From Flavobacteriales bacterium (lineage in GTDB: Bacteria > Bacteroidota > Bacteroidia > JACJYZ01), in assembly GCA_020635855.1 (NCBI GenBank), contig JACJYZ010000002.1, positions 186,001-250,000 of the forward strand: a stretch of 64,000 bases of DNA, given 5' to 3'. Positions 25,575 to 35,823 of the stretch are shown here, in pieces; the stretch's first letter is position 1, and every line of letters begins with the position of its first letter. The position numbers and the translations under genes are program-made. The notes under the pieces are model-generated. The model did no database searches. It was given only the letters and a program-made list of their open reading frames with translations, and was not told the origin of the DNA.

Positions 25575-26543
25575 CTAGAATGAAGGACAGCTTATTGTCC
25601 TGAATTTCCGTTTTTTAGGCCTGCATTCGAATTGAAGCTGGAAACTAAACTCGTGCGCTCCCGCCGTGGCGTTGCTTAATTTCGAAATGGTCACATCGTA
25701 GCTATATCCGAACTTAACAATACCCTCCTGGAATCCGAGCACCAGGATCAATGCGTCTCTTTCTATGATGCGCGACCAGAGGCCGGCCACCAAAGGACCC
25801 TTACTCAGGTACAGGCCAAGGTTCAATTGTTTGAAGTCTCCTTGTTTCTGAAATAGGATGTTTGGTGAAATGGAAGACTCTTCGCCACGGTCCATCGGAA
25901 GCAAGGCTCCGGCGTGGGCCGTGTATTTCATTGGAAGTTTACTGGATCCGGAGGTAATGAAGGCCTCATCGGGTTCTGTCAGGTGATGGGCCGCGAAGCC
26001 AAAGAAATATTTCTTGGAATATCCCAGAATTCCAGCAGAGAAGTCTATGTAACCACGGCTATCCGGAGGCCGCGTTTCGTTCGTTGATAAAACAAAACCA
26101 TATTTCGGATCAATCTGATCTCCGAAGTTCAGCTTGTCCCAATCAATCTTGCGTTGGATGTACATACCCTGGAAGCCCACCTTGACGGAAAACTGCCGGC
26201 TGATATTGAGTTGGTATGAATACATCCCCGCAAAATGGGTCACATTATACGTCGCCTGACCGGCTTTGTCATTCAGTACCAGTAACCCTAATCCTCCCTG
26301 CAACACGTCGATGTGTTGGTCATAAGAGGCACTGTAAGTGACGTAGGTTCCTGAAATGGCAGGCCATTGATTGCGATAGTTCATAATGATACGCGGACAT
26401 CTGCCTGTACCTGCAAAAGCAGGATTGAGATAGAGGGGGTTGGCGTAGAACTGGGTAAACTCGGGATCCTGGGCGAATACCTTACTGGTAGGTAAGGCGC
26501 CAAGAAAGCCAATGAGACACAGCAACACAGAAAGTTTTTTCAT
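25575..26543 (-). CDS. PorP/SprF-family T9SS outer-membrane protein
   Basis: From the ATG at 26543 the product is 322 residues with a signal peptide (ending VFAQ) and the family hallmark DPEFTQFYANPLYLNPAFAG at the mature N-terminus. The rest reads as alternating beta-barrel strands. PorP/SprF proteins help T9SS secrete or anchor large adhesins such as SprB. Many paralogues exist per genome, so the exact client is unknown; no large adhesin gene is next to it here. An upstream ATG at 26585 would bury the signal and is not preferred. gldJ lies 53 bp downstream on the same strand. Confidence 0.88.
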   Translation of the reverse strand: MKKLSVLLCLIGFLGALPTSKVFAQDPEFTQFYANPLYLNPAFAGTGRCPRIIMNYRNQWPAISGTYVTYSASYDQHIDVLQGGLGLLVLNDKAGQATYNVTHFAGMYSYQLNISRQFSVKVGFQGMYIQRKIDWDKLNFGDQIDPKYGFVLSTNETRPPDSRGYIDFSAGILGYSKKYFFGFAAHHLTEPDEAFITSGSSKLPMKYTAHAGALLPMDRGEESSISPNILFQKQGDFKQLNLGLYLSKGPLVAGLWSRIIERDALILVLGFQEGIVKFGYSYDVTISKLSNATAGAHEFSFQLQFECRPKKRKFRTISCPSF

Positions 26544-26582
26544 AACAGCTTTGTTCTCAAGAAGTACTTCCAACGGACTAAA

Positions 26583-26614
26583 CAAAAATAAGTTTCAGAG
26601 TTATGCACTCCCAA
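26583..26614 (-). promoter_or_regulatory. Bacteroidota promoter upstream of porP/sprF
   Basis: On the minus strand a TTG (26612-26614) is followed after 21 nt by TATTTTTG (26583-26590), fitting the TTTG/TAnnTTTG pattern. The -7 lies about 40 nt before the ATG. A second -7 match, TACATTTG, sits at 26624-26631. Confidence 0.5.
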
Positions 26615-26829
26615 CACAATATACAAATGTAGACCTAATTTTCCTAATAGTCAATGTTCTGTATTTTTTTGGGTATTTGTATTAAATTGGCGGAGTGCAA
26701 TCCATAATATGCGCTTTTTAAACCGCTGGTACATGATATAACAGTCGTGATATCAAAAGTTACAATATTCGCTGATTTAGCCCGTTTTGGATGCACTGTT
26801 TTTCTGCGCATTCAATGAATCATAGAGGT

Positions 26830-29800
26830 ATGAAGTCCGATTGGAGGTTATTGTTTTTGTGTTGCTTATTGCTAGGGGCACCCTTAAAGAACATCATGGC
26901 GCAAACGCTGACGCGGGATGTGAAATGGGCCCCATTGGAAACCGTACAGCTTGCGGATGAGGTGAAGCTTACGCGTTTCTCATGTGAGCATGCTGATTAC
27001 GAGGATAATCAGGTTATGCCGCTGTATATGGAGGTGATTGAAGGTGACAACCGTTCAAATTGGTTGACCGAAAGCTGGTCTCCGACCTACATTCCAATGG
27101 GGCCGGAAGAGAGTAAACTTGCGGCTGCCAACTTCACCCCGGAAGCGACGAATGCCTTGCCGGAATTGAAAACAGCGATTTCGAGGAAGCAGGATTATAT
27201 TATTCTGAAAATCAATCCGTTTCGTAAAAACCCTGCTACCGGTGGGTGGGAAAAACTGGCGCATTTTTCCCTGGAATACCGAAAGGTTCCCAAGCCAGTC
27301 TCAAAGGTTCAGGCCCGAACATATGCTCCTCATTCGGTGCTTGCTTCCGGCGATTGGTACAAACTAGCGGTGAACCGGAATGGCATCGTTTATTTGGGGT
27401 ACTCCGATCTGGTCTCCTTAGGCATCGATCCTAAAACCATCGATCCACGAAATATTAAAATCTATGGAAAAGAGGGAGGGATGCTGCCACAGGCCAATGC
27501 CGACTCTCGGTATGACGATTTGCCTGAAAAGGCCATTTTTGTTTCCGGAGAATCAGACGGAAAGTTTGATGCAGGAGACTACATCCTTTTTTATGGAGAA
27601 AACCCCAATCAGTGGTACTATGATAGCACCAAGCAACGGTATCTTCATCAGGTTCACCTCTATGACGATTATACCTATTATTTCATCACTGCGTCAGGGG
27701 GAGTGGGTAAACGCATGATCAACCGAATCTCATCGTCGTTAAGTCCGACCAAGACAGTCAGTTCATTTGATGATTTTGGATACCATGAGTCAGATCAGGT
27801 AAACCTGCTTAAATCAGGTAGGATGTGGTTTGGAGAAGTATTCGACATCCTGACCAACTACGATTTTGATTTTTCCTTTCCAAACCTTGTTCCAGGCGCC
27901 AATATGACGATCACCACAAACGTAGCGGCACGTTCCATCGTTAATCCCAGTTCATTTACCGTTTCGGTGCCTTCTGTAGGATTGTCTTTCCCTATGGCCG
28001 TATCAGCTGTGAGCGGCATTTACTACAATGATTACGCGTCGGTGTCGGAAACGGTCAAAACATTTGTGCCAAGTAGTTCTGATTTTCAGGTGAACGTCAG
28101 TTTCAATAAATACAATGCTTCCTCAATCGGTTGGTTGAACTACATTGCCGTGAACGCGAGACGCCAACTATCCATGTATGGAGACCAGATGTTGTTTCAG
28201 GATGCGCAATCAATAGGTACGGGCGAAGTAGCGGAATATCACTTGGGCAATGTATCTTCCAATATCCAGGTATGGGATGTGACAAATCCTGTTGAGCCGG
28301 TTAATTTGCAAGGAACCATCATGTCAGGAGAATGGGTGTACAGGCAGGCAGCCAATTCGTTGTGCAAATTTGTTGCATTCAATGGGTCGTCATTTACAAC
28401 TCCGGTGCTGCTTGGAGCGGTTGCCAACCAGGATTTACACGGCCTGGCATCTACAGGTACTTATGATATGCTGATCGTTGCCGCACCTGATTTTATGAAC
28501 CAGGCCCAGCAATTGGCTGACTTTCATCTCCAGGATGACGGGGTGACTTCCGTTATCGTTACGCCTGCGCAGATTTTCAATGAATTTTCTTCCGGCAGTC
28601 AGGATGTGAGTGCCATCCGCGATTTTGTCAAGATGTTTTACGATCAGGCTTCCACCCCTGACCAGGCGCCGCGTTATTTGATGCTTTTTGGAGACGGGTC
28701 CTATGATCCCAAGAGCCGCCTTCCGGTGAATACCAACTTCATCACCGCATACCAGTCCCCAAATAGCGTTTCACCCACCCAGTCTTATGTGTCGGATGAT
28801 TATTTCGGTTTGCTGGATGACAACGAAGGAAGATGGCTTGAGAAGGATCCGGATCTCGTGGACATTGGCGTAGGACGGTTGCCGGTGCAAAATGTCACCG
28901 AAGCCCAGGCGGTTGTCAATAAGATCATTCATTATCATGACCCCGCATCTCTGGGAGATTGGCGCAACGTACTTTGTTTTGTTGCTGATGATGAGGATGG
29001 CAATCTCCATATGTCTCAATCGGATCAGTTGGCTACAATGATTGATACCACCTACGATGATTATGACATAGACAAAATATTCTTTGACTCGTACCAACAA
29101 CTCTCAACGTCAGCAGGTGATCGATATCCCGATGTTACCGACGCCATTAACAGAAGGATAGAATCAGGTGCCCTGCTCGTTAATTACACGGGGCATGGCG
29201 GAGAGTTGGGCTGGGCACATGAGCGGGTACTGAACGTTTCGGATATCAAATCTTACCAGAACCTCAGTCGTCTGCCTGTTTTCATGACGGCCACCTGTGA
29301 GTTCAGTCGTTTTGACGATCCCGAGCGGACATCCGCAGGCGAGTACATGCTGCTGAACCCGAATGGCGGAGGAGTAGCACTTTTCACAACAGTACGGCTG
29401 GTAAATGCAGGTCCTAATTTTGCGCTGAATAAGAATTTTCTGAGCAACCTCTTTGAAGAAGTGAATGGTGAGATGCCTCGCATGGGCGACCTCTATCGGA
29501 TCACCAAGGTGCTAAGCGGCTCCCTTGTCAACAATAGAAATTTCACTTTGTTGGGTGATCCGGCTTTGCGTATGTCTTATCCTGAAAACAGGGTCGTTAC
29601 AACGAGTTTGAACGGCCATCCTTGGGTCAGCTATACGGACACCTTGAGGGCACTTGAAAAAGTCACCATTACCGGGTATGTAGCGGATCCGTTGGGAAAT
29701 AAAATGTCCAAATTCAATGGCATCATTTATCCCACCCTTTACGATAAAAGTGAGAATGTGAAAACACTTGCCAATGACGGAGGAAGCCCGTTCAAGTTCA

Positions 29801-30663
29801 ATGTGCAAAAGCGCATTATCTACAAGGGTAAAGCAAGCGTAAACAACGGTGAATTCACGTTCAGTTTCATTGTTCCGAAAGACATCGCCTATCAGTATGG
29901 CCTGGGACGCCTGAGCTATTATTCCGAAAATACCAAAGTGGATGCGCATGGTTCCAACCAGGATTTTTGGATTGGAGGGTCATTGGATAGCTCGGCAGTG
30001 GATACAATCGGTCCTGAAATCAAATTGTATATGAACAATGAGCAGTTTGTGTTTGGCGGCATTACAGATGAAAATCCGGTTCTGCTGGCAACGGTATTTG
30101 ACAGCAGTGGTGTGAATACCGTGGGCAATGGGGTAGGGCATGATATCACCGCCGTGTTGGATGGGCAAACCGATAAGACACTTGTTTTGAATGACTACTA
30201 TGAAGCGGACCTTGATCAGTATCAAAGCGGGCGTATCCAATATCCTTTCAAGAACCTGGAGACAGGCGCGCATTCAGTCAAATTAAAGGTGTGGGATGTG
30301 TACAACCGATCATCGGAGGTATATACAGAATTCGTGGTATCCGAGTCTGCCGAACTGGCATTGGATCATGTGTTGAATTATCCCAACCCGTTTACCACGC
30401 ATACCGATTTTTACTTCGAGCACAACCAGCCAGGAACGGACATGGATGTGGAGATCCGGATATATACAGTGGGAGGTCGTTTGATCAAAACCATCCACCA
30501 GCAAATGAACACAGATGGATTTCGTTCTGAACCCATTGCCTGGAACGGACTTGACGATTTTGGAGATCGCATCGGGAAAGGGGTATACCTTTACCGACTT
30601 CGGGTTGCTTCACCCGACGGAAACAATGTGGAAAAACTCGAAAAACTGGTGATTCTTAAATAA
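26830..30663 (+). CDS. porU: T9SS sortase / signal peptidase PorU
   Basis: PorU is the gingipain-like cysteine protease at the cell surface that removes the C-terminal signal of T9SS cargo and attaches the cargo to A-LPS. From the ATG at 26830 (preceded by AGAGGT) the product is 1277 residues: a signal peptide (ending NIMAQ), a long N-terminal region, the protease domain with NYTGHGGELGWA (catalytic His about 789) and TATCEFSRFDDP (catalytic Cys about 823), and a C-terminal domain resembling a T9SS signal (LNYPNPF, then GGRLIKT and GVYLYRL). Length and order match the family. porV follows after 40 bp, the usual partner. Confidence 0.95.
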   Translation: MKSDWRLLFLCCLLLGAPLKNIMAQTLTRDVKWAPLETVQLADEVKLTRFSCEHADYEDNQVMPLYMEVIEGDNRSNWLTESWSPTYIPMGPEESKLAAANFTPEATNALPELKTAISRKQDYIILKINPFRKNPATGGWEKLAHFSLEYRKVPKPVSKVQARTYAPHSVLASGDWYKLAVNRNGIVYLGYSDLVSLGIDPKTIDPRNIKIYGKEGGMLPQANADSRYDDLPEKAIFVSGESDGKFDAGDYILFYGENPNQWYYDSTKQRYLHQVHLYDDYTYYFITASGGVGKRMINRISSSLSPTKTVSSFDDFGYHESDQVNLLKSGRMWFGEVFDILTNYDFDFSFPNLVPGANMTITTNVAARSIVNPSSFTVSVPSVGLSFPMAVSAVSGIYYNDYASVSETVKTFVPSSSDFQVNVSFNKYNASSIGWLNYIAVNARRQLSMYGDQMLFQDAQSIGTGEVAEYHLGNVSSNIQVWDVTNPVEPVNLQGTIMSGEWVYRQAANSLCKFVAFNGSSFTTPVLLGAVANQDLHGLASTGTYDMLIVAAPDFMNQAQQLADFHLQDDGVTSVIVTPAQIFNEFSSGSQDVSAIRDFVKMFYDQASTPDQAPRYLMLFGDGSYDPKSRLPVNTNFITAYQSPNSVSPTQSYVSDDYFGLLDDNEGRWLEKDPDLVDIGVGRLPVQNVTEAQAVVNKIIHYHDPASLGDWRNVLCFVADDEDGNLHMSQSDQLATMIDTTYDDYDIDKIFFDSYQQLSTSAGDRYPDVTDAINRRIESGALLVNYTGHGGELGWAHERVLNVSDIKSYQNLSRLPVFMTATCEFSRFDDPERTSAGEYMLLNPNGGGVALFTTVRLVNAGPNFALNKNFLSNLFEEVNGEMPRMGDLYRITKVLSGSLVNNRNFTLLGDPALRMSYPENRVVTTSLNGHPWVSYTDTLRALEKVTITGYVADPLGNKMSKFNGIIYPTLYDKSENVKTLANDGGSPFKFNVQKRIIYKGKASVNNGEFTFSFIVPKDIAYQYGLGRLSYYSENTKVDAHGSNQDFWIGGSLDSSAVDTIGPEIKLYMNNEQFVFGGITDENPVLLATVFDSSGVNTVGNGVGHDITAVLDGQTDKTLVLNDYYEADLDQYQSGRIQYPFKNLETGAHSVKLKVWDVYNRSSEVYTEFVVSESAELALDHVLNYPNPFTTHTDFYFEHNQPGTDMDVEIRIYTVGGRLIKTIHQQMNTDGFRSEPIAWNGLDDFGDRIGKGVYLYRLRVASPDGNNVEKLEKLVILK

Positions 30664-30686
30664 TTATAAGAAATAATAAAGCTTCG

Positions 30687-30694
30687 TATATTTG
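30687..30694 (+). promoter_or_regulatory. Possible -7 element TATATTTG before porV
   Basis: A TAnnTTTG match ends 9 nt before the porV ATG at 30704. No -33 partner is found. If used it would give porV its own very short leader in addition to readthrough from porU. Confidence 0.25.
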
Positions 30695-30703
30695 CCCTCC
30701 CTC

Positions 30704-31951
30704 ATGAGAAATAAATCAAATACATCACTCGAAAAAGCTGCCGCTGCTTGCATCGTTCTTTCCGGACTTCTGGTATCAGGTTCTGCAAAGGCACAGCTCA
30801 CCGTTGATACGCTTACCGGTGGCATCAATACCATTACAACGGCGGTTCCTTTTCTCATGATCGGCCCGGATGCAAGGGCAGGAGGAATGGGTGATGCAGG
30901 CGTCGCGTCTACACCCGATCCCAACTCAGGTCACTGGAATGCTGCCAAATTCGCATTTATCAAAGATACGCCCCTGGAAAAAGGCAAAGGCAGCAGTCGT
31001 GATGTGGGATTTTCAATGTCTTACATTCCCTGGCTGAGATCCCTCGTTCCGGATATTAATCTCGCATATATTTCAGGTTACAAGGTGCTGAAAGGCGGAC
31101 GAGTTACACAAACCGTTGCAGGTTCCCTCCGGTATTTTTCACTCGGAGACATCACCTTCACCGATATCGTGGGTAACGTTACAGGCAACTTCAACCCCAA
31201 TGAATTTGCGGTGGATTTTTCTTACGCACGCATGCTTTCCGAAAACTGGTCGGGAGGATTGAGTCTCAGGTACATTTATTCCAACCTGACCGGTGGGTTT
31301 GTTGTCGATGGAAATCCAAGCCATGCAGGCCGCTCCGTAGCAGCGGATGTCTCAGGGTACTACCGCAAGGAAACAGAAATGTTCAACCGTGACGTGATGT
31401 TTGCATACGGTATTGCCATCACCAACGTCGGTGCTAAAATATCCTACACCCAGAATGCAGACAGGGATTTTATCCCAATCAACGGTCGCATGGGTACCTC
31501 TCTGCTCATCAAAATGGATGACTTTAACAAAGTAATGTTCCTGGTTGATGTGAATAAATTGCTGGTGCCTACACCCCCCATCTATAATTCAGATGGCACA
31601 ATTAAAAAAGGATATGACCCGGATCGTTCCATCGCCAGCGGTATCATGGCATCGTTCTATGATGCACCGGGTGGTTTCAGCGAAGAATTGAAGGAATACA
31701 ATTTCTCCCTCGGTTCCGAATACTGGTATGATAACCAATTCGCCATTCGTGCCGGATATTTTCATGAAGATGCCACCAAGGGAAACAGGAAATACTTCAC
31801 CATCGGAGCCGGACTGAAGTACCACGTGTTCGGGTTGGATTTTGCATACCTCATTCCTACCCAACAAAAACATCCCCTGGAGAACACATTGCGATTTACG
31901 CTTGTGTTTGATTTTGGCGGACTGGGTGCTGAAAACAGCGGTACAGAATAA
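30704..31951 (+). CDS. porV: T9SS outer-membrane shuttle protein PorV (LptO)
   Basis: The 415-residue outer-membrane beta-barrel protein carries T9SS cargo from the translocon to PorU and the attachment complex. It has a signal peptide (ending SAKAQ) and the PorV hallmark MIGPDARAGGMGDAGVASTP with SGHWNAAK, then a FadL-like barrel that ends LPTQQ...LRFTLVFDFG. The ATG at 30704 is used in place of a TTG at 30692. The gene follows porU closely and is followed after 1 bp by ispF, so all three could share an mRNA. Confidence 0.95.
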   Translation: MRNKSNTSLEKAAAACIVLSGLLVSGSAKAQLTVDTLTGGINTITTAVPFLMIGPDARAGGMGDAGVASTPDPNSGHWNAAKFAFIKDTPLEKGKGSSRDVGFSMSYIPWLRSLVPDINLAYISGYKVLKGGRVTQTVAGSLRYFSLGDITFTDIVGNVTGNFNPNEFAVDFSYARMLSENWSGGLSLRYIYSNLTGGFVVDGNPSHAGRSVAADVSGYYRKETEMFNRDVMFAYGIAITNVGAKISYTQNADRDFIPINGRMGTSLLIKMDDFNKVMFLVDVNKLLVPTPPIYNSDGTIKKGYDPDRSIASGIMASFYDAPGGFSEELKEYNFSLGSEYWYDNQFAIRAGYFHEDATKGNRKYFTIGAGLKYHVFGLDFAYLIPTQQKHPLENTLRFTLVFDFGGLGAENSGTE

Positions 31952-31952
31952 C

Positions 31953-32429
31953 ATGAATCTTCGAGTAGGTCTGGGTTACGATGTCCATCGCCTGGAAACC
32001 AACCACCCATTTTGGTTGGGAGGTATACGTATCGACCATGAAAAAGGGGCCGTGGGCCATTCCGATGCCGATACGCTCATCCATGCCATTTGTGATGCAC
32101 TTCTTGGTGCCGCCGCACTCGGTGATATTGGCAAGCACTTTCCCGATACTTCGGACCAATACAAGGGCATAGACAGCAAAATCCTTCTTGAACATGTTGT
32201 GCGACTCCTGGCGAATGAAGGTTACCGTGTGGTGAATGTTGATGCTACCGTAGCTCTTCAACGTCCGAAAATCGCACCTTACCTGGATGAAATGAGACAA
32301 GTACTTGCCGGCATCCTTGGCATAGATACAGGTTGTGTTTCAGTTAAGGCAACAACCACTGAGAAGCTGGGGTTTGAAGGCAGGGAAGAAGGGGTGTCCG
32401 TGCAGGCCATCGCCCTCATTGCCGGCTGA
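31953..32429 (+). CDS. ispF: 2-C-methyl-D-erythritol 2,4-cyclodiphosphate synthase
   Basis: IspF makes the cyclic diphosphate of the MEP isoprenoid pathway in the cytoplasm. The 158-residue product has the zinc ligands in YDVHRLE (Asp, His, residues 8-10) and the GHSDADTLIHAICDALLGA stretch, followed by GDIGKHFPDT; near the end ATTTEKLGFEGREEG is conserved. Length is exact for the family. It starts 1 bp after porV and is followed by proC. A longer frame at 31842 overlaps porV and is rejected. Confidence 0.95.
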   Translation: MNLRVGLGYDVHRLETNHPFWLGGIRIDHEKGAVGHSDADTLIHAICDALLGAAALGDIGKHFPDTSDQYKGIDSKILLEHVVRLLANEGYRVVNVDATVALQRPKIAPYLDEMRQVLAGILGIDTGCVSVKATTTEKLGFEGREEGVSVQAIALIAG

Positions 32430-32473
32430 ATTCCGTATCATTGCACGTCGCATATCGAAAAGATTCATTCCAC

Positions 32474-33295
32474 ATGAAGGATACCAAACAACTTAAGATC
32501 ACCATCATCGGTGCGGGAAATTTGGGTGTAGCCCTTGCCCGGGGCCTGGCCAAGTCAAAAAAATACGACGCTGCCAAAATCACATTGACCCGCCGCCGTG
32601 CCAGCCACCTGGAAGCCCTGAAGAAGGAAGGCTTCAATGTATCTACCGAAAATGCCAAGGCGGTGGTCGGTGCTGATATCATTGTAGTGGCTGTGTTGCC
32701 ACAACAATTCAATTCGGCATTGACCGAAATCAAACCGGTGATTAAGGCAGGTAAACAACTGATCATTTCTCTGGTAACAGGTGTGTCATCGAAAGATATC
32801 CTGCATTTGTTGGGCGGTAAAAACCGCGTGGTTCGCGCCATGCCAAATACCGCCATTGCCATTGGTGAATCCATGACTTGTTTGTCAACCTTGAATGCAC
32901 CCGAACAAGATGTAGCGCTTGCAAAATCCATGTTTGATACCGTGGGTGAGACTGTGATCATCGGAGAAGAGTATATGACCGCGGCAACCGCACTGGTGGC
33001 TTGTGGAATTGCATTCTTCCTTCGTGCCGTACGCGCAGCTTCACAGGGAGGAACGGAGATCGGATTCCATGCGGAAGAAGCGCTCAAGATGGCGGCTCAG
33101 ACTGCCAAAGGGGCTGCTTCATTGATCCTTAGCAGAAGCCATCACCCGGAAATGGAGATCGACAAAGTAACTTCCCCAAAAGGGTGCACCATTGCCGGTC
33201 TGAATGAAATGGAACATCAGGGCTTCAGTTCGGCCATGATCAAAGGCATCATCACCTCCGCCAACAAAGCGGGTGTTCTTTACAGCAAGGATTAG
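32474..33295 (+). CDS. proC: Pyrroline-5-carboxylate reductase
   Basis: ProC reduces 1-pyrroline-5-carboxylate to proline with NAD(P)H. The 273-residue product has the Rossmann motif IIGAGNLGVALARGL (about residue 10), VLPQQFNSAL, RAMPNTAIAIGESMTC (about residue 120) and the C-terminal dimerisation region with SPKGCTIAGLNEME. Length is normal. It starts 44 bp after ispF and converges with pheT. Confidence 0.93.
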   Translation: MKDTKQLKITIIGAGNLGVALARGLAKSKKYDAAKITLTRRRASHLEALKKEGFNVSTENAKAVVGADIIVVAVLPQQFNSALTEIKPVIKAGKQLIISLVTGVSSKDILHLLGGKNRVVRAMPNTAIAIGESMTCLSTLNAPEQDVALAKSMFDTVGETVIIGEEYMTAATALVACGIAFFLRAVRAASQGGTEIGFHAEEALKMAAQTAKGAASLILSRSHHPEMEIDKVTSPKGCTIAGLNEMEHQGFSSAMIKGIITSANKAGVLYSKD

Positions 33296-33318
33296 GAAAT
33301 TCTTCAAAAACGAACCGA

Positions 33319-35769
33319 TCAGGATTCGCGCACTTCGGCCGAAGCCTCTTTCCGGAATCCGTCAGCAAGTTTTTTCATGGTTTGGTCTACCCATCCGTCG
33401 GTGAGGGTTTTTTCATCATCCCGAAAGGTGAAGGAGATGGCGTAGGATTTTTTGTCTTTCCCGATTTTCTCTCCTTCGAACACATCAAACAACCTTACTT
33501 CCCGAAGCAACTTGCTGCCGTACTTCCATGCAATGGCCTCCAGGCTTGCGTATGAGGCGGATTTGTTCAGCAGCAGTGCCAGGTCGCGGCGGACGGCTGG
33601 GAATTTGCCAACTTCTTTGTAAGTGATCGGGCCCAGAGCACGCATGCGATCCAGCAATCCTTCCCAGTGAATCAAAGCACCGAAAGCGGGTTGGTTCAGG
33701 TCCATGTGCTTGCGAACAGCAGGGGCAATCTCTCCAACAACTGCCAGTTCACCCTTTTGATCGGCATATGACAGGCAGGCGGAAAATCCGACAGATGCAG
33801 CCTCTGTCCCGGTGACGCCTGCTAGTCCGGCTTTCCGGAAAATCTGATCCACACAACTTTTAAGGAAGATGAGTCCCGCTTCCTCTTCTTTGCCTGACCA
33901 ACGGTGCAGCGGGCGATTGCCGGAGGTGTAAAGTGCCAACCACGATTGTTCCCGGTAGGCATCCGCATCAACGGTATCTTTTGTCCGTGCATATGTGCGG
34001 CCGAACTCAAAGAGGTTTAATTGAAGATTTTTTCGGTTGATGTTGTACACCAACGTTTCCAATCCGCCGATGAGCATGCTGGTGCGCATCACACTAAGGT
34101 CGGAACTCAACGGGTTGATGATGCGTGCCGGTTCCATCTGGTCGGGCGGAGGAAACAGCGTCAGGTGTTTTTCCGAAGTAAGGGAATTGCACATGATCTC
34201 GGAGAATCCGTTGGCCACCAGCAGGTCGGCCATTGCATTGCGGATGCGATCCGGTGTTCTCCGGTTTTCATGCACATAGCCGATTTGTGTATGTGTGGAA
34301 GCCTCAATGGAATTGCAACCATAGATACGCAGTACCTCCTCGATCACATCTGCTTCCCGGGTTACTTCCACTTTGAAAGTAGGTGCGGCAATCAATGCTC
34401 CGTCCAGGCGATCTTCCAGCCATTCGAACTGCAATGCTTCCAGGATCTGCCTGATTTCCTCCGGTGGTATCTGTTTGCCCAACAACCGGTGTACACGGGC
34501 ATAACGGATGTTGATTTGACGAGGTGCAATGCGCTCGGGGTATAAGTCAACCGTATCAGATGTGATGGTACCACCCGCCAGTTCGCAAATCAAAGAGGCA
34601 GCCCTTCGCAGTGCCTGTAGGGTGTTTTCCGGATCGGTGCCGCGTTCAAAACGGAAACTCGCATCGGTTTTCAGGTCGTGATGTGACGAGGTACGACGGA
34701 TGAAGCCAGGGTGAAAACAGGCGCTTTCAAGGAATACCGAACGGGTGGTATCGGACACGCCGGAAACGATACCTCCGAATACACCCCCGATGCACATGCC
34801 GCCTTCCGCATCGCAGATCATGAGGTCATCTGCGCGGAGCTTCCGTTCTTTGTCATCCAGGGTAACAAACGGGGTGCCTTCGGGTAAACACTCCACCACC
34901 ACTTTTTCGCCTCTGATCTGATCGGCGTCAAATGCATGAAGCGGTTGTCCCAATTCGTGCAACACATAGTTGGTGATGTCCACCACGTTGCTGATGGGTT
35001 TCAGGCCGATGGCTTTCAACCGGTTCTGTAACCACGCCGGTGAAGGTGCGATACGGATGTTCTCAATGGTTACCCCACTGTAGCGCGGACATGCATCCGG
35101 CCGTTTCAGTTCAACGGTAATGTGTTTGCTGCCCCTTTCTTTTTCTGGTATAGATGCCGGTTTGTGGATCCATTCCACAGGCACACCTTTGTGTTTCAGT
35201 ACAGCGAGCAGGTCGCGTGCCACGCCCAGATGGGAAGCAGCGTCGCCGCGGTTGGGGGTTAGTCCGATCTCGAACACCACGTCGCTGGTTACATCAAACA
35301 GGTCTTTCACCTTCACACCTACCGCCGTATCTTCCGGTAATACCAGGATACCCGAGTGATCTTCTCCCAGTCCTACTTCATCAGCGGCACATAGCATTCC
35401 TTCGGATACTTCTCCGCGTATTTTGGATTTCTTGATGGTGAATGGCTCGCCGGTGACAGGGTGGATGGTGCAGTTGACAGGTGCAACGATCACTTTCTGA
35501 CCTGCAGCCACATTGGGCGCTCCGCATACGATTTGCAACAACTCTGATCCTCCGGCATCTACTTTGGTCAGGCTCAGCTTATCGGCATTGGGGTGTTTGG
35601 ACTTTTCCACCACATGTCCTGTGATCAGTCCTTCCAGTCCGCCCGGGACCGACTGAAACGTATGCATGCTTTCCACTTCCAGTCCGCAATCCGTCAGGTA
35701 CGCTGCCACCGTTTCCGGGTCCAGGTCGAACGAGATGAATGTTTTCAGCCAATCCAGTGAGATCTTCAT
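33319..35769 (-). CDS. pheT: Phenylalanine--tRNA ligase beta subunit
   Basis: The beta subunit of PheRS binds tRNA-Phe and edits mischarged Tyr. The 816-residue product has an N-terminal tRNA-binding domain (about 40-155, GLEGLITGHVVEKSKHPNAD), the B3/B4 editing region, a B5 domain (about 405-480), the catalytic-like core and the C-terminal FDX-ACB domain (about 720-810, VGKFPAVRRDLALLL). Length is normal. A -7 element TACCTTTG lies 22 nt upstream. pheS is not nearby, as is often the case in Bacteroidota. Confidence 0.96.
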   Translation of the reverse strand: MKISLDWLKTFISFDLDPETVAAYLTDCGLEVESMHTFQSVPGGLEGLITGHVVEKSKHPNADKLSLTKVDAGGSELLQIVCGAPNVAAGQKVIVAPVNCTIHPVTGEPFTIKKSKIRGEVSEGMLCAADEVGLGEDHSGILVLPEDTAVGVKVKDLFDVTSDVVFEIGLTPNRGDAASHLGVARDLLAVLKHKGVPVEWIHKPASIPEKERGSKHITVELKRPDACPRYSGVTIENIRIAPSPAWLQNRLKAIGLKPISNVVDITNYVLHELGQPLHAFDADQIRGEKVVVECLPEGTPFVTLDDKERKLRADDLMICDAEGGMCIGGVFGGIVSGVSDTTRSVFLESACFHPGFIRRTSSHHDLKTDASFRFERGTDPENTLQALRRAASLICELAGGTITSDTVDLYPERIAPRQINIRYARVHRLLGKQIPPEEIRQILEALQFEWLEDRLDGALIAAPTFKVEVTREADVIEEVLRIYGCNSIEASTHTQIGYVHENRRTPDRIRNAMADLLVANGFSEIMCNSLTSEKHLTLFPPPDQMEPARIINPLSSDLSVMRTSMLIGGLETLVYNINRKNLQLNLFEFGRTYARTKDTVDADAYREQSWLALYTSGNRPLHRWSGKEEEAGLIFLKSCVDQIFRKAGLAGVTGTEAASVGFSACLSYADQKGELAVVGEIAPAVRKHMDLNQPAFGALIHWEGLLDRMRALGPITYKEVGKFPAVRRDLALLLNKSASYASLEAIAWKYGSKLLREVRLFDVFEGEKIGKDKKSYAISFTFRDDEKTLTDGWVDQTMKKLADGFRKEASAEVRES

Positions 35770-35791
35770 AAGCTTGAGAAAAAATGAATGT

Positions 35792-35799
35792 CAAAGGTA
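35792..35799 (-). promoter_or_regulatory. Bacteroidota -7 element, TACCTTTG, upstream of pheT
   Basis: This is a TAnnTTTG match on the minus strand, 22 nt before the pheT ATG, in the gap after recG. Confidence 0.45.
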
Positions 35800-35823
35800 A
35801 GAAAACACGAAGAATGGCGGTCC

